Origin: an uncultured Planctomycetota bacterium
Lineage (GTDB): Bacteria; Planctomycetota; Planctomycetia; Gemmatales; HRBIN36
Reading direction: 5' to 3'
Length of the DNA stretch: 64,000 nucleotides
NCBI GenBank assembly: GCA_937944855.1
Contig: CALFAY010000026.1
Location: 1-64,000 of the forward strand
Part shown: one piece after another, positions 23,911 to 35,120 of the stretch
Position numbering within the stretch: the first letter of the stretch is position 1
How the letters are laid out: each line of letters opens with the position of its first letter
Position numbers and translations under genes: made by a program
The notes under the pieces: model-generated
Database searches by the model: none
Seen by the model: only the letters and a program-made list of their open reading frames with translations
Told to the model about the DNA's origin: nothing

Positions 23911-26139
23911 TCACGAAACTTCGCTGCTTTGCCGCAGGGCTTCCCACTGTTCCTGGGTCATCAGCACTTCGCGGGCGTTGCTGCCGTTGTAGGGGCCGAC
24001 GATGCCATCCTCGGCCATGTAGTCGATGAGCCGGGCGGCCCGTCCGTAGCCGATGCCCAAGGCCCGCTGAAGCAGCGAGGTGCTGCCGCGCCGCTCCCGC
24101 ACTACGATCTCGACAGCCGCTTCGTAAAGCTCGTCGCGTTGCCGCATCGCCTCCAGGGCGTCCTTGCCGGAGCGGGCCGACGTGCTGAGTTGGATCAACT
24201 CCTGGGCGAAGACCGGCTCGCATTCCAGATAATTGCAGACGCGGGTGATCTCGGCATCGCTGGCATAGGTGCCCTGAGCACGGACGATGGTGCTGGTGCC
24301 CGGTTGCAAAAAGAGCATGTCGCCTTTGCCCAGGAGCTTCTCGGCTCCCATCTCGTCGAGGACGACCCGGCTGTCGGTCCGGCTCGACACCTGGAAGCAA
24401 ATGCGGGCAGGCAGGTTCGACTTGATCAGCCCGGTGATCACGTCCACGGTCGGTTTCTGCGTAGCGACCACCAGATGGATACCCGCTGCCCGGGATTTCT
24501 GGGCCAGGCGGATGATGTGCCCCTCGACCTCCTTGCGCATGGTCATCATCAGGTCGTTCATCTCGTCCACGAAGATGACGATGTAGGGCATTCTTTCCGG
24601 GATGCGGGCACGTTCGTCCTCATCGGCAGGATTGAGGCGGCGATAGATTTCGTCGGCGCTGAGTTCGTTGTACCCGGCGATGTTGCGGACCCGGGCCCGG
24701 CTGAGGAGGTCGTAGCGTTCCTCCATCTTGTCCACGGCCCAGCCGAGAATGGCTTCCGCCTTGCGCATGTCCTTGACGACCGGATGCATGAGATGAGGGA
24801 TCTTGCCGTACTCGCTCAACTCCAGCATCTTCGGGTCGATCATGATCATCTTCACTTCGCTGGGGCGGCGGGTCATCAGAATGCTCAGGATGATCGCATT
24901 CATGCACACCGACTTGCCGGTGCCGGTGCGGCCGGCGATGAGCAGATGGGGCATGTCGGCCAGGTCGTACACCAGCGGCTTGCCTTCGGTATCTTTGCCG
25001 AGGAACAGCGGAATTTTGAACCTGGTCAATTTGTCTCCGGCATTGAGGATCACTTCCTTGAGGCGGACGACGGCCCGATGCTCGTTCGGGATCTCGACAC
25101 CAACGGTGTCCTTGCCCGGAATCGGAGCGACCATGCGGACGCTGGGCACTTTCAGGTTCAGGGCGATGTCGTCGGCCAGTCGGGTCACTTTCTGGAGCCG
25201 GAGGCCGGTTTCCAGGGCGACCTCGAATTGCGTGATGACCGGGCCGGTGTTGATGCCGACGACGCGGACGTTGAGGCCGAAGTCCGCAAAGGTCTGCTCG
25301 AGTTTGACGGCCCGTTCGCGGAGGAACTGGTCGATCTCCTCATAAGGAAATGGTTCGGGATCGTCGAGCAGATCGAAAGGAGGGAGTTGGTAATCGTTCT
25401 TCGGAATGCCCGCCGGGAGCGGGGCGGGATGACGGACCGGCGGCGCCTTGCGCGTCACCGGAACGGGCGGGAGGTTGGGAACCGTAGGCGAGGAAGAAGT
25501 GCCCGGCCTGGGTGAGGCTGCTTCCGCCAGGCGCCTCCGCCGCTCCTGCTCCTCCGCCCGTCGCAGGGCGACGCGCTGCCGATACAGATTCCACCGGCGG
25601 ATCACGAAGCGGAACAACGGGGGCCACAGCGCGTCGCCGGCAAAGCCCAGCCCGGAAACGAGCAGCGCAGCGAGAAGCAGATACATGCCCGGTGCGGTGA
25701 ACCGATCCGCCAACCAGTCATGCAGGATGAGGCCGAGAAGCCCCCCCGGACCCGAGGCGGAGGAAATCGGTCCGGTCACGTCAGAGACTTCGGCCAACAG
25801 ACTCACGCCGGGGATCAGGATCAGCCACCCGAGCAGCCGCCAGCACCACAGACCGCGTCGGCCTTCGAGCAGCAGCGTCAGAGCCACAACGAACCATGCT
25901 ACCAGGGCGGGATAGGTGCCCAGACCGAACAGGTCGGCCAGTTGTCGGGCGATCCAGGCGCCGTACCAGCCCGCGAAATTGTTGGGGACGGAATTGGCCG
26001 GAAGCACGGTGGCGCCGGGAGGATCCGCGGGATCGAACGACAGGACGACGGGTAGGAGAGCCAGGCCGACCGCCAGGCACAAAAGAGCCAGAATGTCCAA
26101 GCCCAGTCGCAGCCGCCGGACGAATCGGTGCCACTCCAT
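23911..26139 (-). CDS. ftsK: FtsK/SpoIIIE DNA translocase
   Basis: A 742-residue hexameric DNA pump that clears chromosome ends from the division septum and activates dimer resolution. Four N-terminal transmembrane helices come first, then a short Pro/Arg-rich linker, then the alpha and beta motor domains. Walker A is GRTGTGKSVCMNAI and Walker B VIFVDEMNDLMM. The gamma winged-helix domain closes the protein (GSTSLLQRALGIGYGRAARLIDYMAEDGIVGPYNG) and should read KOPS polarity signals. ATG 26139 is preferred because the first membrane helix follows directly; an in-frame start at 26190 exists. It is distinct from the EssC-like ATPase at 45740-49720, which lacks a gamma domain. Confidence 0.93.
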   Translation of the reverse strand: MEWHRFVRRLRLGLDILALLCLAVGLALLPVVLSFDPADPPGATVLPANSVPNNFAGWYGAWIARQLADLFGLGTYPALVAWFVVALTLLLEGRRGLWCWRLLGWLILIPGVSLLAEVSDVTGPISSASGPGGLLGLILHDWLADRFTAPGMYLLLAALLVSGLGFAGDALWPPLFRFVIRRWNLYRQRVALRRAEEQERRRRLAEAASPRPGTSSSPTVPNLPPVPVTRKAPPVRHPAPLPAGIPKNDYQLPPFDLLDDPEPFPYEEIDQFLRERAVKLEQTFADFGLNVRVVGINTGPVITQFEVALETGLRLQKVTRLADDIALNLKVPSVRMVAPIPGKDTVGVEIPNEHRAVVRLKEVILNAGDKLTRFKIPLFLGKDTEGKPLVYDLADMPHLLIAGRTGTGKSVCMNAIILSILMTRRPSEVKMIMIDPKMLELSEYGKIPHLMHPVVKDMRKAEAILGWAVDKMEERYDLLSRARVRNIAGYNELSADEIYRRLNPADEDERARIPERMPYIVIFVDEMNDLMMTMRKEVEGHIIRLAQKSRAAGIHLVVATQKPTVDVITGLIKSNLPARICFQVSSRTDSRVVLDEMGAEKLLGKGDMLFLQPGTSTIVRAQGTYASDAEITRVCNYLECEPVFAQELIQLSTSARSGKDALEAMRQRDELYEAAVEIVVRERRGSTSLLQRALGIGYGRAARLIDYMAEDGIVGPYNGSNAREVLMTQEQWEALRQSSEVS

Positions 26140-26270
26140 GTTGCCCGTCCATGCTGAAGCAGATCGTTGACTGTACGCAAAGCCTATCACGGCTTATCCT
26201 CGACATCGGTCATGCGGCTTCAGGACTTGAGACCGAGCCGCGAAAGGGGAGCGGAAAGGACGGAGGGGAG

Positions 26271-26726
26271 ATGGTGCACGTTGCCCTGGTGGAACCGGAG
26301 ATCGCTCCCAACACGGGCAACATCGCCCGGCTGTGTGCGGCCACCGGAACGCGGCTGCACCTGATCGGCAGGCTCGGCTTCCGGCTCGATGAGCGCTCCT
26401 TGCGACGGGCTGGGTTGGATTACTGGGAGCATGTCGATTGGGTGCGTCATGCCGATTGGGACGCCTTTGCCGCGGCCATCAACGGCCGTCGTCTCTGGCT
26501 TTTCACCGCCCGTCGGGGAACGCCGTACTGCCGGGTCCGATTTCGAGACGAAGACTGCCTTGTCTTCGGCAGCGAGAGTCGGGGATTGCCAGACAGCCTG
26601 TTGGACCGCTACAACCCGTACAATCTGCACATCCCGATGCCGGCCGGAAAGGTCCGCAGCCTTAACCTCGCCACGGCGGTCGGCATCGGGCTGTACGAGG
26701 CCCTGCGTCAGATACATTCCTGGTAA
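26271..26726 (+). CDS. trmL: tRNA (cytidine/uridine-2'-O-)-methyltransferase TrmL
   Basis: A 151-residue SPOUT methyltransferase, normal length for TrmL, which methylates the 2'-O of nucleotide 34 in tRNA-Leu using SAM. The three SPOUT motifs are present: EPEIAPNTGNIARLCAATG, LVFGSESRGLP, and the knot-forming VRSLNLATAVGIGLYEALRQ. ATG 26271 follows GGAGGGGAG with close spacing. It diverges from ftsK. Confidence 0.92.
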   Translation: MVHVALVEPEIAPNTGNIARLCAATGTRLHLIGRLGFRLDERSLRRAGLDYWEHVDWVRHADWDAFAAAINGRRLWLFTARRGTPYCRVRFRDEDCLVFGSESRGLPDSLLDRYNPYNLHIPMPAGKVRSLNLATAVGIGLYEALRQIHSW

Positions 26727-26799
26727 ACCCTGGCCGGGTTCGCCGTCGCTTTTCGGCTCGCCCCAGGTCATTATCTTTCTCGAACGGAGTGCAACGATC

Positions 26800-27078
26800 A
26801 TGTCGGTCCTGCGCTGGCTCAACGCTCAAATCCTTCGCCATGTCCGAGCGCTGGAATTGATCGGCGTGTTGATGCGGATTTTCAGCTTTTCTCTGGTCAG
26901 CTGGCTCGGTCCCCAAAGCCCTTTCATGTTCGTCTGGGTCTTCAACACTGCGGATGCCATCCTGTTGTCGTGGTGCGCCGTTCTCAAAAGAGACTTGGCG
27001 TACACCGTGCTGAACGTGTTCTGGGTCGGCGTCGGCATCGTCGGCATGATCCGGGCCAGCGGCTTCAACGCCCACTAG
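26800..27078 (+). CDS. small two- or three-helix membrane protein, unknown
   Basis: A 92-residue protein with hydrophobic segments at about 20-40 (IGVLMRIFSFSLVSWLG), 45-62 (FMFVWVFNTADAILLSWC) and 68-87 (AYTVLNVFWVGVGIVGMI). ATG 26800 follows a weak AACGGAG site. The pattern resembles CBU_0592-like small membrane proteins. It sits 73 nt after trmL and is read in the same direction. Confidence 0.65.
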   Translation: MSVLRWLNAQILRHVRALELIGVLMRIFSFSLVSWLGPQSPFMFVWVFNTADAILLSWCAVLKRDLAYTVLNVFWVGVGIVGMIRASGFNAH

Positions 27079-27222
27079 CGCTCTGCCGATCTCCGACATT
27101 TCCGGACAAGCCCGCGTTCCGCCCGTGCAGAGCGGAAGACGCTCCTGTACACTGACCGCCAAGTGAACCGCTGTGATACGACAGACGAACTTTTGGACCC
27201 CCTCAGCCACGGAACCGACGGC

Positions 27223-28314
<1,092 letters not shown>

Positions 28315-28363
28315 CGGATCGACGCGGACCAATTCAACACGCTTCCTATCAGAGGGGTCGGCG

Positions 28364-29059
28364 ATGTCCGAGCCTGCCCTGCGCGTCCTGTACGAGGACA
28401 ACCACTGCCTCGCCGTGGCCAAGCCCGCAGGCGTCCCGACGACGCATTTTCAGGGACGGGAAGAAACTTTGGATCGGTTGGTCAAGGCCTACCTCAAGAA
28501 GCGGTACGCCAAGCCGGGCAACGTGTTCTTGGGCATCGTGCATCGTCTGGACAAGGCGGTTTCCGGGGTGGTTCTGTTTGCCAAGACGAGCAAGGGGGCA
28601 TCCCGGCTGGCGGAGCAGTTTCGACAAGGCTCCGTGGAAAAGGTCTATTGGGCCGTCGTCGAGGGCGTCTTCGAGCCGACTGCCGGGACGCTGGAGGACT
28701 GGCTCCGCAAGGATGAGGTCCGTCGCCGCGTGTTGGTGCTGCCCCCGCACAGCGTCGGGGCAAGGCAGGCGGTGCTGCATTTTCAGCGGCGGGGCTGTCA
28801 CGGCGGGCTGAGTTGGCTGGAAATCCGCCCTCAGACCGGACGGACACACCAGATTCGCGTGCAGTTAGCCCATCGCGGCCATCCGATCTACGGCGATGCC
28901 CGCTACGGCTCGGTCCACACGTTCGAAGGGGCCATCGCTCTGCATGCCCGGTCGTTGACGTTTCTGCATCCCGTGCGATATGAGCCGATCACTCTGACGG
29001 CCGAACCGCCCGAAACCTGGCGACGCTTCCGCAAGCTCGGCATCGGCGTTCCGCCCTGA
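28364..29059 (+). CDS. RluA-family RNA pseudouridine synthase
   Basis: A 231-residue pseudouridine synthase without an S4 domain. The catalytic motif HRLDKAVSGVVLFAKTSKGA carries the active-site Asp. LYEDNHCLAVAKPAGVPTTH forms the first conserved block, and LEIRPQTGRTHQIRVQLAHRGHPIYGDARYGS closes the active site. It converts a uridine in rRNA or tRNA; the exact target cannot be told. ATG 28364 was chosen over the open-frame start at 28265. Confidence 0.9.
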   Translation: MSEPALRVLYEDNHCLAVAKPAGVPTTHFQGREETLDRLVKAYLKKRYAKPGNVFLGIVHRLDKAVSGVVLFAKTSKGASRLAEQFRQGSVEKVYWAVVEGVFEPTAGTLEDWLRKDEVRRRVLVLPPHSVGARQAVLHFQRRGCHGGLSWLEIRPQTGRTHQIRVQLAHRGHPIYGDARYGSVHTFEGAIALHARSLTFLHPVRYEPITLTAEPPETWRRFRKLGIGVPP

Positions 29060-29079
29060 AAGTAGATCCTGCGGCGCAT

Positions 29080-29112
29080 AAAAAAGCCTGAGCCTCCTTG
29101 CGGAGGCCCAGG
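29080..29112 (-). terminator. rho-independent terminator for a minus-strand transcript
   Basis: Read on the minus strand: CCTGGGCCTCC, loop GCAA, GGAGGCTCAGG, C, then six T. The stem is 11 bp with one mismatch. The nearest annotated minus-strand gene upstream is far away, so it points to a small RNA transcribed from the 29.1-29.35 kb gap, or it serves as a barrier behind the pseudouridine synthase. Confidence 0.55.
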
Positions 29113-29311
29113 TTTACCAAGCATACTTACGGGTCCCGTCCATCCCTTCGGTAGCTTGGCAATCTTAAGCCGTCCCCCCTCGGACGGTTAAGAGCCGCGG
29201 GGAACTGCGGTCGTCAACAGGAACGCTGCTCAGTCAACGACTTGCCTGCGTTCCTGCTGCATGAGAAACTTAGTTCACGAATCGGCAGATGCAAACGGCA
29301 TCTGCGGATTT
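29113..29311 (-). other. hairpin-rich intergenic region, possible structured RNA
   Basis: Three further inverted repeats lie upstream (minus sense) of the terminator: CTTAAGCCGTCC/GGACGGTTAAG (29164-29192, one bulge), CAGGAACGC/GCGTTCCTG (29218-29256) and GCAGATGC/GCATCTGC (29285-29305). The last is followed on the plus strand by TTTTT at about 29309-29313, so it could instead be a plus-strand terminator. On the minus strand a nine-codon frame MDGTRKYAW ends just before the terminator stem. No known RNA family was recognised and no gene fits 29060-29354. Confidence 0.35.
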
Positions 29312-29354
29312 TTCCTAAATTCTGGCACGCATAGGAAATGCGTCGGAGGCGAAG

Positions 29355-30872
29355 ATGTCCGAAAGCTCCGAAAAGTCGGGCCAGCCTGCCCCGCCGCGCC
29401 GCACCCCGCGGTGGAAGATCGTCCTCGTCGGGTTCCTGCTGCTCGCCTGCGTGGCGGGGAGCGTCTTGCTTCATCAAACCATTCTTCAACCGGCCCAGGA
29501 ACTGGGGGAGCTTCTCCACGAGCTGGACCAGAAGGAACCCGGCTGGCGATTTCATCAACTGCTGGAAACGTACAGGATGCCTACCGACGCGGAAAACGGC
29601 GCACTGGTGGTGCTTCGTGCTCACTCGCTGATCACAAAGAACTTCGGTTACGGAATTCTGTACGGAGACGAAACGGAGGCAGACTTTTTCTCGAAAATCG
29701 AGCCTTTCCGGCAACTCAACTCAAGCCAAATCAGGGTCTTGGAACCGCTGGCCGAGCCGAACGGTGAAGCCCTGAGGGAGTCCCTAAAAGTTCTCGAGAT
29801 GCCGCAGGGGAAATTCCCTCTCTTCCTTCCCGCCGACAGATCGGACGTCATGTCGGTACGCTGGGAGGGATATAAGGCTCAAGGCGTAAATGCACTCCTT
29901 CTGAGAGAGTTTCTTCTGCGGCTCCAGCGGGGGGATGAGGCGGGCGCGTGGGAGTGCCTCGGGGCGTTGGACCGGATTAATCGGTACATGGAAGATACCC
30001 CGTTGGTGTCCGCGTACCTGGGGCAAGCCGCGGAAGCGTGCCGGGTCGTGTGGGCATTAGAACGTCTTCTCGGCTGCACGGAACCGCGAGAGGATGACCT
30101 CCGGCTTTTTCAGCAGCAACTTGGAGAAAAAGAAAGCAAAGCGGACCTGCTGAGATTTCTGCGAATTGTGCGAGCGGACACGGACGCCCTTCTCGAGTCG
30201 TGGCAAACAGGAAAAACTGATTTGATTGCTTTGTACGGGCTTGGATGGCGATCGGGGAACAGCTACTCAGAAATCGCGGAGGCGATAGGCGACCGTATAT
30301 CCACTCAAATGGAGTTAATGAAGAAAAGCCCGACTAAAATGCGTCGCAGCGCGTTAAAATACCACACGGACATTATTCATCTCTATCAACTCCCCCCAAA
30401 AGAAGCTCTTCAAGCTGTTGACGAATATAATCAAAAAGTCGTTAGTTCTCAAGTGAAGCCATTACGATTTTCATGGATCAATCCTCAGTTGCAAGAACAT
30501 TTCCTCGCATACCAGGCTCGTTTGCGTTGCGCCCTGCTCGGCGTGGCCACTGAACGCTTCCACCAGAAGTACGGTCGCTGGCCTGAAAATCTGGATAAGC
30601 TGAAACCCGAGTTCCTCGAAACCATTCCTTTGAATCCCCTGACCGGAGATCCGCCCAGCTACACGGTCACTGAAGACAGCGTCGTTATCGCGTGCGATGA
30701 TCCCCAGGGACGCATTACCAATATCCTCCGATCTGCGCAGCCATACTTGTGCATGCCGCCCAAGAAAAGCATCGGTTTCCGCCTGTGGAACCCGGATCGG
30801 CGGAATCAGCCGCCCCTGCCCGAAAAGGAAACCGGGGAGACCTCCGATCCTCAAAAGCCTGAACCCCAATAA
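29355..30872 (+). CDS. membrane-anchored protein of unknown function
   Basis: A 505-residue protein with a Pro/Arg-rich cytoplasmic start, one membrane helix at about 24-45 (IVLVGFLLLACVAGSVLL) and a large mostly helical external part. The C-terminal region has RFHQKYGRWPENLDKLKPEFLETIPLNPLTGDPPSYTV, a sequence style common in uncharacterised planctomycete surface proteins. Base composition drops around 30.2-30.5 kb. The start follows GGAGGCGAAG. The function is not recognised. Confidence 0.7.
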   Translation: MSESSEKSGQPAPPRRTPRWKIVLVGFLLLACVAGSVLLHQTILQPAQELGELLHELDQKEPGWRFHQLLETYRMPTDAENGALVVLRAHSLITKNFGYGILYGDETEADFFSKIEPFRQLNSSQIRVLEPLAEPNGEALRESLKVLEMPQGKFPLFLPADRSDVMSVRWEGYKAQGVNALLLREFLLRLQRGDEAGAWECLGALDRINRYMEDTPLVSAYLGQAAEACRVVWALERLLGCTEPREDDLRLFQQQLGEKESKADLLRFLRIVRADTDALLESWQTGKTDLIALYGLGWRSGNSYSEIAEAIGDRISTQMELMKKSPTKMRRSALKYHTDIIHLYQLPPKEALQAVDEYNQKVVSSQVKPLRFSWINPQLQEHFLAYQARLRCALLGVATERFHQKYGRWPENLDKLKPEFLETIPLNPLTGDPPSYTVTEDSVVIACDDPQGRITNILRSAQPYLCMPPKKSIGFRLWNPDRRNQPPLPEKETGETSDPQKPEPQ

Positions 30873-30922
30873 AACAAGGACAGGGTCAGGAATCCTGAAG
30901 CCGAGCCACAAGGAGAGGTGGC

Positions 30923-31741
30923 ATGAGTCTGAGTCTGGTACTGTGGGCCGGTCTGGCGGCAGTGACGCAGAGCGATCGACTGGCCGTAACCAATCTGCGA
31001 GCAACCTACGGAGAGCTCGGTCCGCCGCGGGCTGATTGGAAGATTCCTCTGGGCGACGCCTTGCACGTCGCCTTCGACATCACCGGCCTGAGCACCGATG
31101 CCGCCGGGCGGGTCCGCTACCGGGTCCGCCTCGAAGTCGAGAACAGCCGGGGTGAGCGGGTCTTCGCTCCCGAACCCGGCGAGGTCGAACTGCTGACCAT
31201 ATTGGGCGGCAACCGCGTCCGCGAAAACCTGGTCATGCTGACAGGTTTGGAGCAGAGTCCCGGCATGTACCGCTTGAAGCTTACCGTCACCGACCTGCAA
31301 TCACGCGCCGCCAAGCGTCCCGAAGTCGCCATCACGCAGGATTTCTCCCTGATACCGGCGGACCTCAGCATTTTGCGGATTCAAGTCACCAGCGACCGCG
31401 CCGGGCAAAAGCCCGTCGCCCCGGTGGGCGGCGTGGGCCAGACCTTGTTCCTCAACGGCGTCGTGGTCGGCTTCAAGCGGGACGCTCAGAAGCAAGGAAG
31501 CATTCAAGCAGAAATGACGATTCAGGATGAATCGGGGAAAACGGTGTCCGCGCGGCCCGTGACCCTGCAATTCGCAGCGGTCCCCCCGGGACTGGAGTAT
31601 GTTCCCATCCGGTTCGATCTGCCGCTGAGCCGCCCCGGGACGTTCCGCATCGTCCTGAAAGCCACCGATCTGTCGGCCAACAAGGCAACGAGCATTTCCC
31701 TGCCGCTTTTCGTGACCGACGTTTCCGAGTATCGCCCGTGA
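30923..31741 (+). CDS. exported beta-sandwich protein of unknown function
   Basis: A 272-residue protein with a short hydrophobic N-terminus (LSLVLWAGLAAVTQS) that may be a signal peptide. Two similar beta-rich halves follow, each with a fibronectin-like run (HVAFDITGLSTDAAGRVRYRVRLEVENSRGE; NGVVVGFKRDAQKQGSIQAEMTIQDESGK). It probably works outside the cytoplasm in binding or scaffolding. A strong AGGAGAGG site lies before ATG 30923. It is 50 nt after the previous gene and convergent to the sigma-54 activator. Confidence 0.7.
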   Translation: MSLSLVLWAGLAAVTQSDRLAVTNLRATYGELGPPRADWKIPLGDALHVAFDITGLSTDAAGRVRYRVRLEVENSRGERVFAPEPGEVELLTILGGNRVRENLVMLTGLEQSPGMYRLKLTVTDLQSRAAKRPEVAITQDFSLIPADLSILRIQVTSDRAGQKPVAPVGGVGQTLFLNGVVVGFKRDAQKQGSIQAEMTIQDESGKTVSARPVTLQFAAVPPGLEYVPIRFDLPLSRPGTFRIVLKATDLSANKATSISLPLFVTDVSEYRP

Positions 31742-31750
31742 GCGACTTTC

Positions 31751-34700
31751 TCACCGATAGGTATTGCGGCGAGGCAGTAAGCCGTACTTTTCAAGACGAC
31801 TGATGAGCGTGCTGCGGGGGATGCCCAAGGCCCGGGCCGCCTGGGCCTTGTTGCCCCGCGCGGCCGCTAGGGCTTTCACCAGACGTTCCCGCTCGGCCTG
31901 CTCCTGCCGGGCCGACCACGACGCTTCCGGCAGAACTTCGTCCGCGCGACCATGGCCAGGATTACTGGGTTGGACGACAGCTTGGGCAATCTCATCCGGG
32001 AAGTCGGCCAGGGTCAGTGCCGGACCATCGGCCAATACGACGGCTCGCTCGGTGACATTCTCCAGTTCGCGGACATTGCCCGGCCAGTCGTAGGCTTTCA
32101 AGGCCGACATCGCCTCGTCGTCGATGAGCGTGATCGCCTTGCCGTTCCGCTGGCCGTACACGCTCAGGAAGTATTGGGCCAGTTCGGGAATGTCTTCCCG
32201 CCGTTCCCGCAAGGGTGGCATGCGGATGGTGATGACGTTGAGCCGGTAGAACAGGTCCTCGCGGAACTTGCCTTCCCGCATGAGCCGTTCGAGGTCCTGA
32301 TGCGTCGCGGCAATGATGCGGACATCCACCTGCACCGGCTCGCTGCTGCCGACGCGCTCAAAGGTCATCTCCTGAAGCACGCGGAGAAGCTTGGTTTGTA
32401 CATCGAGACTGATGTCCCCGATCTCGTCGAGGAAGAGCGTGCCGCCATCGGCCAGTTCGAAGCGTCCGACTTTGTCCCGATGCGCTCCGGTGAAGGCTCC
32501 TTTGACGTGGCCGAACAGTTCGCTCTCCAGAAGCCCCGGCGACAGGGCTGCGCAGTGGACCTTGACGAACGGCTTGTCGGCCCGGGAACTATTTTCGTGC
32601 AACGCCCGAGCGAGCAGTTCCTTTCCGGTCCCGCTCTCGCCGCGGATCAGGACTGCCGAAGCGCTGTTGGCCACCTTGCGGATGGTGCCTAGCAACTCCT
32701 GGGTCAGGAGGCTGCTGCCGATGATAGGGCGGCTCAAACTCAAGCCATACGGCGAGGGAGCCGGTGCGGAACTTCGCGGTGCCGGGGTCTCCGTGGCGCT
32801 TGCGGTTGCGGATTCACGAAGCAATTGACTCTGCAATGCGACGATCCGCCGCTGCTGCTCGGAAATCTTCTCGATCTTGGCCTGGAGGTCGCGGTTGAGG
32901 GCCTCGATCTGCTGACGACCCCGGGCGCTGTGCAAGGCTAACGAAGCCAGCTGGGCGAAGGTGGTCAGCAGATGCAGTTCCTCGACGTCATAGCGGCCTA
33001 CCGTGCGCTGTCCGACGATGAACACCGCTATGACCTGTCCGTGATGCCGAAGAGCGAGGGCGATTTCGCCTCCCAGCGACGCCAGTTGTCGCTGTGCGGG
33101 GGCAATCGGCCCGAGCACTGCCGGTACTCGCACCAGCGGGCTTTGCATCAGGGCATCGATCAGCGGCGAACCTGGGGGCAGCTCCTGAAGCGAGGGCCGG
33201 TCCTTCAGATGACTGGCCAGGACGAACATCGGGGGTTCTCCCTGCCGGACATAAATCGCGCCCTGGTTGAAATCCAACAGTTCGCCCAAAGTCGTCAGCA
33301 GACGGCGGCACAAAGTCGGCTCATCGACCAGCTGTTCGACCGCTTGCCCCATCCGCTCCAACGTCCGCTCCAACTGATGTTTTTCGCGGTGAAGAAGCCT
33401 ACTGGTCGCCTTTCGCATCCGCCAGCGAAACAGGTCCAGCCCCAAGAGCAACAGCCAGGCAGTGAAACTCACCCAGACGGCCTGCTGGAACGGCGAGTGT
33501 GATTCCAGCTGACTGCCGATCAACACAGTGCTCAGAAAGATCAGACCCGAATAGACGATGCCGGCGGCAAGGCTGATGACCAGGCTGGCGATGCCCCAGT
33601 TGAGAACCTGTCCGACTTCCATAAGACCATAGCGGGAAATGCTGATGACATAAGCGGCCGTGAAGAACATCGAGACCAGGAACATCGGCCAAGCCGCGCC
33701 GCCGAGTCCGAAGCGGTCCACGTCGGTAGCGGCCAGGTATAGTGCGTAGGCGATAGGCACCAAGGCGGCCAAGGCCCCGGTCAGGATCCATTGCACCTGC
33801 TTGCGTTCGAGACTGTCCGGACGGCTGCTGACGTAGCTGTGGATCAAAGCGGCCACGCAGGCCAGAAACAGCAGGGTCGAGACCACGATCGAGACGGCGA
33901 TTTCCCAACTGAGGATGCGAGCCATGCCGACGACCGTCTCGACAGGCCCCTCGGTGCGATACACGTACACCAGGGTCAGGTAGGTCACCAGCAGGAACGC
34001 CAGAACGATGCCGGGCACAGAGTAAATCGCCGCCAAGGTAAGGCGGGGATGCTGCTCGAAAACCACCTTAGGCCTCGGGAACGTGATGTAGAAATGCAGA
34101 CAGACTGCGGGCAGAAGCACGATGCAGACCATCATTACCAGCACCAGTGGCGGGGCACTGGCAATCCGCAGCCAGTGGTATCCCCCCATGAAGGCTCCGA
34201 CGGTCACCACGCACAGGAAGAACAGCCTGCGGGCCGGTGCGTAATCGGGTCGTTGCCAGGCCACCACTCCGACGACCACGAAAAAGGCGACTTTGAAGAT
34301 GAACCACAGCAGCGACGACATGAACTCGTCGATGGGTGGGGTCGCCACGACGGCGAAGGCTCCCAGGGGCTGCCCCTCCCGCTCCAGTTCTACCCACACC
34401 CATTGGTGGTCCCCGCGGCGAATCAGTCCCTCGAATCGTCCCGGGTCGGCCCGCATCTGCTCAAAGGTCGCTTCGGGTTCGACCTCATACACCGGAAGCC
34501 GCCACAAGCTCGATAGCGTGATGATGTAGTCCGACCAGGATCGGATGGCTTTCGGCCCCAGGGTCACAATCCTGTCTCCAGGTCGGGGCTGAACCGGCTG
34601 CGGGAAGAAGTCAGGAAAATACCGCAGATCTACCTCCCCGATACGGGTGCTGAAGGCACACTGGAGTCCGATGGTCGGCGTGCCCTGGGCATACCAGACG

Positions 34701-34783
34701 ACAATCAAGGCGTACAGAACGATGCCGATGCCGCTGGCGAGCAACAGCCAACGTACCCGGTTTGGAGAAAGGTGTGAAAACAC
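31751..34783 (-). CDS. membrane-embedded sigma-54 transcription activator (TM/PDZ-like/7TM/GAF/AAA+/Fis)
   Basis: A 1010-residue protein of unusual build. After a first membrane helix (about 10-31) comes a PDZ-like external stretch (about 55-145, [20 protein letters not shown]). Seven or so helices follow (about 150-450), then a GAF-like domain (about 480-620) and a coiled coil (about 625-665). The sigma-54 AAA+ domain has Walker A GESGTGKE near 715, GAFTGA at 762-767 and LFLDEIGD, and a Fis-type helix-turn-helix ends the protein ([26 protein letters not shown]). GAFTGA shows that it contacts sigma-54. Most activators are soluble; this one should read a signal at the membrane and act on DNA from there. 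The gene faces a hydrolase with its own candidate -24/-12 promoter, a likely target. Confidence 0.85.
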   Translation of the reverse strand: MFSHLSPNRVRWLLLASGIGIVLYALIVVWYAQGTPTIGLQCAFSTRIGEVDLRYFPDFFPQPVQPRPGDRIVTLGPKAIRSWSDYIITLSSLWRLPVYEVEPEATFEQMRADPGRFEGLIRRGDHQWVWVELEREGQPLGAFAVVATPPIDEFMSSLLWFIFKVAFFVVVGVVAWQRPDYAPARRLFFLCVVTVGAFMGGYHWLRIASAPPLVLVMMVCIVLLPAVCLHFYITFPRPKVVFEQHPRLTLAAIYSVPGIVLAFLLVTYLTLVYVYRTEGPVETVVGMARILSWEIAVSIVVSTLLFLACVAALIHSYVSSRPDSLERKQVQWILTGALAALVPIAYALYLAATDVDRFGLGGAAWPMFLVSMFFTAAYVISISRYGLMEVGQVLNWGIASLVISLAAGIVYSGLIFLSTVLIGSQLESHSPFQQAVWVSFTAWLLLLGLDLFRWRMRKATSRLLHREKHQLERTLERMGQAVEQLVDEPTLCRRLLTTLGELLDFNQGAIYVRQGEPPMFVLASHLKDRPSLQELPPGSPLIDALMQSPLVRVPAVLGPIAPAQRQLASLGGEIALALRHHGQVIAVFIVGQRTVGRYDVEELHLLTTFAQLASLALHSARGRQQIEALNRDLQAKIEKISEQQRRIVALQSQLLRESATASATETPAPRSSAPAPSPYGLSLSRPIIGSSLLTQELLGTIRKVANSASAVLIRGESGTGKELLARALHENSSRADKPFVKVHCAALSPGLLESELFGHVKGAFTGAHRDKVGRFELADGGTLFLDEIGDISLDVQTKLLRVLQEMTFERVGSSEPVQVDVRIIAATHQDLERLMREGKFREDLFYRLNVITIRMPPLRERREDIPELAQYFLSVYGQRNGKAITLIDDEAMSALKAYDWPGNVRELENVTERAVVLADGPALTLADFPDEIAQAVVQPSNPGHGRADEVLPEASWSARQEQAERERLVKALAAARGNKAQAARALGIPRSTLISRLEKYGLLPRRNTYR

Positions 34784-34870
34784 TGCAACGATCCGACGCC
34801 AGAGGTTCTAGCCCCGCTTCCACACGCTTGACCAGTTTATCCAGACTCTCAAGTTGATTCCAGATGGCGG

Positions 34871-34918
34871 CGAAAATTCGGCATTCAGCGCCGAAGCGTG
34901 TGTCTGTCGAAAATTCGA
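34871..34918. promoter_or_regulatory. paired inverted repeats, candidate activator binding sites
   Basis: Two copies of CGAAAATTCG, at 34871-34880 and 34909-34918, lie 38 bp apart. The second is extended to GTCGAA-AA-TTCGAC. They lie about 110-170 bp upstream of the -24/-12 promoter at 35031, the usual place for enhancer-like sites of sigma-54 activators, and next to the start of the activator gene. Confidence 0.5.
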
Positions 34919-35030
34919 CGCTTCATGGGACGGCACAGACAGTTTCCCTGAGTTACCTAAATCGCTGTGGGACATCATATTTTGGCATGGGATAAACGCC
35001 TGACGGAAAAACAGCACGAGGTTTTGGTTT

Positions 35031-35047
35031 CGGCATGACAACTGCAT
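35031..35047 (+). promoter_or_regulatory. candidate sigma-54 promoter of the alpha/beta hydrolase
   Basis: TCGGCATG, 4 nt, CTGCAT: GG at 35032-35033 and GC at 35044-35045 with the required 10-nt gap. Three positions differ from the consensus (TTGGCACG/TTGC). The start point would be near 35057, about 64 nt before the chosen start codon. It is oriented away from the sigma-54 activator gene. Confidence 0.55.
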
Positions 35048-35120
35048 ATTTATTTCATGTCGCCCAAGGAAGTTGGCTGACGGACGGGACAGAGCATCCT
35101 GTGAGGCAGGGAATTCGACA

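Noticed and set aside
34981-34999. A second sigma-54-like element (TTTGGCATGG...CGCC)
   Set aside because: The GG to GC distance is 12 nt instead of 10.
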